DNA of 5,038 nt from positions 1 to 5,038 of the forward strand of contig JAHHQS010000225.1 in NCBI GenBank assembly GCA_020026285.1. Reading direction: 5' to 3'. The first letter of the stretch is position 1, and every line of letters begins with the position of its first letter. The stretch is from Parabacteroides sp. GTDB lineage: Bacteria > Bacteroidota > Bacteroidia > Bacteroidales > Tannerellaceae. The notes under the pieces were generated by a model. The model saw only the letters and a program-made list of their open reading frames with translations, did no database searches and had not been told where the DNA came from. This document shows positions 1 through 5,038 of the stretch, piece after piece. Made by a program: the position numbers and the translations under genes.

Positions 1-127
1 GCACAACTTTTTACACATAAATATTTATCAAATTAATTCCGCCAACGGGTAATATATGTAACAGTTTACATAGAAAATTTATTTCTAACATAAAATTTTG
101 TCAGCTTCGCTTCTCAAAAAAACATAC
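1..127. other. AT-rich intergenic stretch beyond the terminator, no gene seen
   Basis: The last 127 bases of the window lie past the operon terminator. All plus-strand frames close within the first 52 bases. On the minus strand there is a 26-codon open frame (91 down to 11) with no recognisable features. A second ATG (17-15) runs off the window edge as MCKKLC. That could be the beginning of a next minus-strand gene, but six codons are too few to judge. No convincing promoter, RNA gene or repeat was found apart from the inverted repeat at 55-72. Confidence 0.6.
55..72. repeat. Perfect 7-bp inverted repeat with 4-base spacer
   Basis: TATGTAA (55-61) and TTACATA (66-72) are exact reverse complements separated by CAGT. 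The arms are short and AT-rich, without an adjoining T-run, so this is not a terminator of normal strength. Its symmetry resembles an operator for a dimeric regulator of whatever gene lies to the left, but a chance occurrence in AT-rich DNA is quite possible. No second copy was noticed in the window. Confidence 0.35.
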
Positions 128-175
128 AAAAAAAAGCTCGCCATTACTACTTCTGTATAGTAATGACGGGCTTTT
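128..175 (-). terminator. Rho-independent terminator closing the two-gene operon
   Basis: Bases 132-149 pair with 158-175 to give an 18-position stem around an 8-base loop (150-157). On the minus-strand RNA there is one A-C mismatch (138/169) and one G-U wobble (141/166). On that strand the right side of the hairpin runs straight into eight T residues (135 to 128), the classical U-tract. It begins about 50 bases after the SusD-like stop codon, the right place to end that transcript. Read on the plus strand, the same hairpin is followed only by an interrupted T-run (TTTTATTATT), so it may also stop plus-strand transcripts weakly. Confidence 0.92.
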
Positions 176-225
176 ATTATTAAAATGCAGTCTTTTACTG
201 CATTTCGTCAACGCTTTTTAAACAT

Positions 226-1902
226 TTACCATCCTGTTGGTTGTTCAATATTAGGATTTGCAGTTTCTTCTTGTTGTGGTAATGGCCAAGAATCATGTTT
301 CGGGAATGTGCAATTACGATTTTCAATCAAAATGAAAGCATTATCATTTGGATTCCAAGCTCCGTATATTGGACCTGACATTGTCTCATTTCCAATACCC
401 CAACGTCGAATATCATCATATCTTTTTCCTTCAAAACATAACTCAACTCTACGTTCACGACGATATAATTCACGAACTTTTTCTTGAGAATTATAAACTG
501 ACTTATCCATTTCTGGCATATGAGCACGTTTCCTGATCATATTGATATAAGTCTCTACTTCTGGACTTTGCCAATTTCCAGTTTCTACCAAACATTCAAC
601 ATAACTAAGAAGAACTTCTGCATACCGATAAAAAACAAAATCCAATGAACCATAACCTGTTGATTTATCATTCATGTCAATGTACTTTTTCATCATATAG
701 CCTGAACGAGAAGCTCCTGTCTTTCCATAATAGTCGCTACTATTTTCTTCAAAAGGATTGTATGTATAATTAGTAATTGTGGTATTATCCCCAGGTAATA
801 TTATTGTTGCTAATAAACGTGGGTCACGTGGCTTATAGACTGGATTCTTTTCGTATTGTTCACGTTCTGAAGCAGGTAAGGATTGTATCGTTTTACCATC
901 TATTGTTTCATAAGTATCCATTAATGATTTTAATGGCGCAAAACAACCTTGTCCTCCAAGAGGTGTCCCCATTCCTCTAAACCAAACATCATTACAACCA
1001 TCTTTTGTAAAGAATATTCTTTCTTTATTTTGTTCACCTTTATAGGTGAATAAATTTCTATAGTTTGCAAACAAATCAGAAGGGTCTGCTTCAGTATCAT
1101 AATACAATTCAAATACTCCGGAATCAATGATTTGCTTTGCAGCATCCATTGCTACATCGTATTTTTTAAATTGTAAGTTGATATCCATTTTCATTGTTAG
1201 AGCTACAGCCTTACTCATTCTGTCACGACGACCTTCATCCCATAAAAAAGGAAACGCCTTATCATCGTTAATTTGAAGGACTTCATCTATTTCATTATTA
1301 ATAAACTCCAGACATTCTTCTGGGGTATTACGTTTCATATAGATTTTTTCCGGTGTTAATGCGTTTTTAACGATTGGAATACCATCATTACGTCCATACC
1401 ATTTTAATAATAATATATGATACCAGACTCTCCAAACTTTGGCATCGGCTTTCATTCTAGTCCTTTCTGATTCATCGGAAAAGTATGCATTATCAACATG
1501 TTCTAGAAAACGACAACATCTCCTGATTTTTTGGTAATAATGTCTCCAAGTCCAAAATGTATCTTCCCATGAAGATGGAGCATTGTTTGCTGTAGGAGGA
1601 ACAAGTGAACCATTTCCCATCATTAAGATTCTTTGTTCGAAATTTGATAAGAAATACATGTTGTCTGTCATTCCTTCCATACAAATCATACTTAAATTAT
1701 TACCTCCATGTCCTCCTTTAAACCATGATTTACATTGTGCTAAAGCATTTTCACATTCGTTCATGGTTTTCCAAAAGTTATCATCTGTTGTAGCTGTAGG
1801 GTGATCTTTAGTAAGGAAATCTTCACAACTTGTACCACCTAATAAAGTCAGGCAAGAAATGCACAAAACTTTCAATAAATTATATCGTTTCATAACTATC
1901 AT
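226..1902 (-). CDS. SusD/RagB-family surface nutrient-binding lipoprotein
   Basis: This is an intact 558-residue outer-surface lipoprotein that should cap the SusC-like barrel encoded just upstream. A signal peptide ends at Cys26 (LLGGTSC), a relaxed lipobox with Gly at -3. Glu27-Asp28 follow directly, resembling the acidic surface-export signal of Bacteroidota lipoproteins. The N-terminal helical SusD-like domain covers roughly 27-220 and includes YYQKIRRCCRFLEHVD (122-137) and ADAKVWRVWYHILLLKWYG (152-170), versions of the family's Y..I..N..L and AEA..LRA.YYF.L...YG blocks. The C-terminal RagB/SusD domain covers about 295-558, with RDPRLLATI (359-367), YRYAEVLLSYVECL (425-438), RRERRVELCFEGKRYDDIRR (481-500) and the family ending WPLPQQEETANPNIEQPTGW. 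The mature protein has 11 cysteines besides Cys26, which is unusual. The reading frame begins at 1902, but the ATG at 1891-1893 (MKRYNLL) gives an equally good signal peptide and may be the true start. The ligand is not predictable from the sequence. Confidence 0.96.
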   Translation of the reverse strand: MIVMKRYNLLKVLCISCLTLLGGTSCEDFLTKDHPTATTDDNFWKTMNECENALAQCKSWFKGGHGGNNLSMICMEGMTDNMYFLSNFEQRILMMGNGSLVPPTANNAPSSWEDTFWTWRHYYQKIRRCCRFLEHVDNAYFSDESERTRMKADAKVWRVWYHILLLKWYGRNDGIPIVKNALTPEKIYMKRNTPEECLEFINNEIDEVLQINDDKAFPFLWDEGRRDRMSKAVALTMKMDINLQFKKYDVAMDAAKQIIDSGVFELYYDTEADPSDLFANYRNLFTYKGEQNKERIFFTKDGCNDVWFRGMGTPLGGQGCFAPLKSLMDTYETIDGKTIQSLPASEREQYEKNPVYKPRDPRLLATIILPGDNTTITNYTYNPFEENSSDYYGKTGASRSGYMMKKYIDMNDKSTGYGSLDFVFYRYAEVLLSYVECLVETGNWQSPEVETYINMIRKRAHMPEMDKSVYNSQEKVRELYRRERRVELCFEGKRYDDIRRWGIGNETMSGPIYGAWNPNDNAFILIENRNCTFPKHDSWPLPQQEETANPNIEQPTGW

Positions 1903-1909
1903 TAACTTA
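1891..1909 (-). promoter_or_regulatory. Coupled stop/start junction of the SusC-like and SusD-like genes
   Basis: The transporter's TAA stop (1907-1909) is followed by GTTA and then the first candidate ATG (1900-1902) of the lipoprotein gene. A second in-frame ATG lies three codons on (1891-1893). No purine-rich Shine-Dalgarno motif stands at a normal distance before either ATG; the upstream bases are mostly A and T. This is usual in Bacteroidota. The tight spacing shows that the genes are co-transcribed and suggests, by inference, that ribosomes finishing the first gene reinitiate on the second. The second ATG gives the more typical MKR-type signal peptide start. Confidence 0.7.
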
Positions 1910-4900
1910 AAAATTCAAACTTAGACCTAGTGAATAGGTTTTAACTAGCGGATATGAACCTCGCTGACCTCGGCTTTCAGGATCAACAAGCTTTTCTTTA
2001 GAGAAAGTAAAAGGATTTTGAATATTTGCATAAACACGAATGTTTTGAATACCAATTTTCTTTAATCCCATTTGGTCAAACAAATAACCAAGTTGAATGT
2101 ATTTTACGCGACAATAACTAGCATCAAAATGCCAAAAGTCAGAAGTGTGATGATTACTGCCGTATGATGAATTAGGAGCCATTCTAGGATAACGTGCATC
2201 TGTGTTTTCTGGAGTCCAATAATCACTTTGTACAGCCATAGGTGTTTGACCGTCACCAGAAACGTTTAAGCCAAAAGAATATGGTTCTGAATAATAAGCA
2301 TCAACACCTTGAACACCCTGGAATAAAACTTCTAAATTCCATTTTTTGTAATCCAATGATACATTCGCAAAATAATTTAAAGTCGGCATATCATCACCTC
2401 GTATAATACGGTCGTCTGTTGTGATTTTCCCATCTCCGTTATGATCTATATAATGAATATCACCAGGTTTTTGCCCATCAAAAACAACAACACCTTCTTT
2501 TGGAACTAGTTCTCCTTCGCCGTTAGTTGTAAAATCATTTTCTTGTAGTAATCCATCTGTTGGATATACATAGAAACTATTTAATGCATAACCAACTTGA
2601 TGTATTCTGTTTCCATTATCATAAGGAGCACCGAAAAGATCTTCAATTTTATTTTTGTTTCTTGATAAACCACCATGGATATTAAAACTAAAATCTTTTC
2701 CGATATTTCTGCCATAATTGAAGTCTATTTCCCAGCCTCTGTTTCTAACTTTTCCTGAATTTAATGCAGAAGAAGTTGTTCCACCAATAAAAGAAACAGG
2801 AGGGGTAATAATCATATCTGTTGTTAGTTTGTCATAGAAGTCAAATGTGACTGTTAAATCTTTAAAGAATTTCATATCAGCACCAATATTTAACATGTGT
2901 ACAGTTTCCCAGGTAATATCAGGGTTACCATAAACTGTTTCAACTCCATTGGATGCATCAATAAGTGTCTGATATTTATATAATCCAATATTTTCGTTAC
3001 CTAACAATCCATAAGAAGCTCTTATTTTAAATTCATTTATGGATTTTTTTAAAGGTTTCATGAATTTTTCTTCGTGTAAATTCCAACCTCCCCCGACAGA
3101 AGGAAATACTCCAAATTTATGGCCAGAACCGAAACGAGAAGAGCCGTCCCTACGTACAGTCGCTTCTAATAAATAACGATTGTCGAATGTGTAATTAGCT
3201 TTAGCAAAAACAGAAACCATTGACCATCTGTCCCAATCTCCACTATTTGTTAATTCTTGATTATATCCTCCTATAGCAAATAAACGATGTTTGTTCTTTT
3301 CAAAAGTATATTCAGCTGTTCCACCTATATAATAATAGCTAGATCTGTTTTTTGAGGCATTATAAGATGCCCCCCAGGTTTGTAAAAATGCACCAGAATT
3401 ATAATCAAAGAAATTGTATGCGTCACGTTCACTTCTTGTAGCGCCGCTACTGATTCTGTAGGAATATTGTCCGCGTACAATTAGGTTAGGAATGATTTCC
3501 CAACGAGGAGCGATATTGATACTAACATTATCTTCTAGGGCTGTATAAATACCTCCACGTTCGATAATAGCAGCAGGATTTCGTTGTTCAGGTCTGTTAC
3601 CATAATAAACAATATCACTACCTTCTTTCATCGGATAATGGATAACTGTTGTTGGAGGCGTTCTATATATATAAGTGAAAATATCACCACCATTATTAAA
3701 TAACGGTTGCTTACGATTAGTACGATATGAATTAAAGTCCATGTTAACAGACAAATTATCTAAAAGGTTTACAGATGTATTTGCTCTAATGTTTAACCTG
3801 TCAGAATTTGTGTTTTTAACTAATCCGTTATTTTTCAAATAATTTACAGTTAATGCAAAACGAGCCAAGTTACTACCTCCAGATACTGCAATAGAATGGC
3901 TTTGGACAGAACCGTTATTGAATAACCAATCAGACCAATTAGTGTCTGGATAATTAATAGGATCTGTATGATTTTTTGTAGCTTCGATGGCTTCTGGTGA
4001 ATAAATTTCTGCTCCACCAACATTCTTATTTGCTGAATTCACCATTTCCATATAGCCTGCACCATCAATAAATTCAGGTAAATATGTTGCTTGTTGTAAT
4101 CCTATATAACCATTATATGACACATTTACTTTACCCGGCATTCCACGCTTGGTTTTTACAACAATAACTCCGTTGGCTGCACGTGCACCATAAATAGCCG
4201 ATGCTGCAGCGTCTTTTAATACAGTAATGCTTTCAATTGTATTTGGGTCGAGTTGGTTCATATCCATTGGTACTCCATCTACTAAAACCAATGGGTCATT
4301 ATTTGTTTCCAGAGAAGAGATACCTCTGATTTTAATAACAGCTGCATCTGCTCCAGGTAATCCAGAACCTTGTGTTACGTTTAATCCGGTGATACCTCCT
4401 TGTAATGATTGAGACAAAGAAGTAATAGGCTTGCTAGATAAATTCTTGGTAACATCCAGGGCTGAAACGGAAGACACTGAGTTTACTCTTTTTTCCTCAG
4501 ACATACCTGTTACAACAACTTCATCAAGTTCTTCTGTATCAGATGAAAGAGAAACTGTTAAGTTGCTGATACTTCTTGATACGACATACTCATAGTCTTT
4601 AAATCCAACATATTTAAAAATTAAGACATCTCCTCTTTTGGCTTTGATTGTAAAATATCCATTAACGTCACTAATAGTGCCAATGGTTGTTCCTTTAATT
4701 ATGATGTTTACACCAGGTAGAGGATACGGTGGCTCTGCTTTTTCCATAACCTGACCCTGAATTGTCCATTGACGATCATCTGCATCAGCATTGATTTCAG
4801 AGTCATTTTCATCACTAATGTTACTAATTAAAGATGACGTGGTATTTTTGAATGAAGTCTTGTTATTTGCAAACACATCTGTTGCATTCCAGACTAGTGC

Positions 4901-4984
4901 ACCACTTAAAGATGCTAAAATCAACAAACGTTTTACATCGTTTTTTTTAATTGTTTGTTGAACATGGTACTTGTTATCTTCCAT
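1907..4984 (-). CDS. SusC/RagA-family TonB-dependent outer-membrane transporter
   Basis: This is an intact 1025-residue outer-membrane importer, a normal length for the SusC family. A signal peptide spans about residues 1-39 (basic KKNDVKR, hydrophobic core 20-34, likely cleavage after VFA). An acidic linker (40-71) leads to a carboxypeptidase-regulatory-like beta-sandwich (about 73-150, with PGVNIIIKGTTIGTISDVNG). The TonB-box-like LDEVVVTG is at 153-160. The plug follows (about 161-282), with LVDGVPMD and the SusC signature IESITVLKDAAASAIYGARA. The rest is the beta-barrel, with family motifs RRDGSSRFGSGHKFGVFPSV (611-630), SYGLLGNENIGLY (657-669), WTPENTDARYPR (923-934) and a C-terminal strand ending in Phe. 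No STN signalling domain precedes the carboxypeptidase-like domain. The start is firm: an in-frame TAA lies directly before the ATG, and the next Met is residue 80. It is followed after 4 bases by its SusD-like partner. The family role is energised import of bound oligomers into the periplasm; the substrate is unknown. Confidence 0.97.
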   Translation of the reverse strand: MEDNKYHVQQTIKKNDVKRLLILASLSGALVWNATDVFANNKTSFKNTTSSLISNISDENDSEINADADDRQWTIQGQVMEKAEPPYPLPGVNIIIKGTTIGTISDVNGYFTIKAKRGDVLIFKYVGFKDYEYVVSRSISNLTVSLSSDTEELDEVVVTGMSEEKRVNSVSSVSALDVTKNLSSKPITSLSQSLQGGITGLNVTQGSGLPGADAAVIKIRGISSLETNNDPLVLVDGVPMDMNQLDPNTIESITVLKDAAASAIYGARAANGVIVVKTKRGMPGKVNVSYNGYIGLQQATYLPEFIDGAGYMEMVNSANKNVGGAEIYSPEAIEATKNHTDPINYPDTNWSDWLFNNGSVQSHSIAVSGGSNLARFALTVNYLKNNGLVKNTNSDRLNIRANTSVNLLDNLSVNMDFNSYRTNRKQPLFNNGGDIFTYIYRTPPTTVIHYPMKEGSDIVYYGNRPEQRNPAAIIERGGIYTALEDNVSINIAPRWEIIPNLIVRGQYSYRISSGATRSERDAYNFFDYNSGAFLQTWGASYNASKNRSSYYYIGGTAEYTFEKNKHRLFAIGGYNQELTNSGDWDRWSMVSVFAKANYTFDNRYLLEATVRRDGSSRFGSGHKFGVFPSVGGGWNLHEEKFMKPLKKSINEFKIRASYGLLGNENIGLYKYQTLIDASNGVETVYGNPDITWETVHMLNIGADMKFFKDLTVTFDFYDKLTTDMIITPPVSFIGGTTSSALNSGKVRNRGWEIDFNYGRNIGKDFSFNIHGGLSRNKNKIEDLFGAPYDNGNRIHQVGYALNSFYVYPTDGLLQENDFTTNGEGELVPKEGVVVFDGQKPGDIHYIDHNGDGKITTDDRIIRGDDMPTLNYFANVSLDYKKWNLEVLFQGVQGVDAYYSEPYSFGLNVSGDGQTPMAVQSDYWTPENTDARYPRMAPNSSYGSNHHTSDFWHFDASYCRVKYIQLGYLFDQMGLKKIGIQNIRVYANIQNPFTFSKEKLVDPESRGQRGSYPLVKTYSLGLSLNF

Positions 4985-5038
4985 TTAAAATAGATTTATT
5001 AGGTTATAATAACTATGGGGTAACATATAGCTTTATTT
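4985..5038 (-). promoter_or_regulatory. Leader region upstream of the SusC-like gene (partial)
   Basis: These 54 bases precede the transporter's ATG and are cut by the window edge. They are A/T-rich close to the start codon, as is common in Bacteroidota leaders, with no Shine-Dalgarno motif. An 11-base palindrome (GTTAT, A, ATAAC; 5003-5013) sits about 19-29 bases before the start codon. I found no good match to the Bacteroidota promoter (TTTG at about -33, TAnnTTTG at about -7), so the promoter probably lies beyond the window, or another gene precedes this one in the operon. Confidence 0.4.

Noticed and set aside
1..17. Minus-strand ATG at 17-15 opening MCKKLC as the start of a further gene
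   Set aside because: Only six codons are visible before the window ends, too few to support a gene call.
29..36. TTAATTTG on the minus strand as a -7 promoter box for a gene to the left
   Set aside because: It misses one defined base of TAnnTTTG, and no TTTG lies at the required distance upstream.
11..91. A 26-codon minus-strand open frame beyond the terminator
   Set aside because: It is short, has no ribosome-binding or promoter signal, shows no recognisable peptide features, and is expected by chance in intergenic DNA.
185..487. A 100-codon plus-strand open frame opposite the end of the SusD-like gene
   Set aside because: It lies wholly or mostly antisense to a clearly conserved coding region, has no recognisable domain or signal, and overlaps well-preserved SusD C-terminal motifs. 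The other 60-75 codon frames inside both genes were rejected for the same reason.
1..5038. CRISPR arrays, tRNA/rRNA genes, insertion sequences, invertible promoter repeats or frameshifts
   Set aside because: Reading both strands, I saw no repeated spacers, RNA-gene hallmarks, transposase motifs or long terminal inverted repeats. Both large genes are open end to end with family motifs in order.

Overview
The window comes from a member of the Bacteroidota, most likely order Bacteroidales. It is AT-rich and carries an adjacent SusC-like TonB-dependent transporter and SusD-like surface lipoprotein, a pairing characteristic of that phylum. The start regions are A/T-rich with no clear Shine-Dalgarno motif, which also fits. 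Genus and species cannot be read from this sequence.

Layout: both genes are on the minus strand, so transcription runs from right to left. Positions 4985-5038 are the 54 bases upstream of the first gene. The SusC-like transporter follows (4984 down to 1907, 1025 residues). The SusD-like lipoprotein starts only 4 bases after the transporter's stop (1902 down to 226, 558 residues). About 50 bases beyond its stop is a strong intrinsic terminator (128-175 on the minus strand). The remaining 127 bases at the left end are AT-rich and hold no credible gene, only one short perfect inverted repeat (55-72).

The two proteins should form one outer-membrane nutrient importer. The SusD-like lipoprotein acts as a lid that captures a large ligand at the cell surface. 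The SusC-like barrel then carries the ligand into the periplasm using TonB-transmitted energy. Ligands of this family include glycan oligosaccharides and, in RagAB-type pairs, oligopeptides. The ligand here is unknown, because no hydrolase, sulfatase, peptidase or regulator lies in the window.

I do not see a previously undescribed system. Both genes are intact and carry the motifs expected of their families. The points worth a second look are modest: the pair is closed off by a terminator directly after the SusD gene; the SusD-like protein has many cysteines while its partner has one; the transporter has an acidic linker; and a few short palindromes or promoter-like sites lie at the ends.
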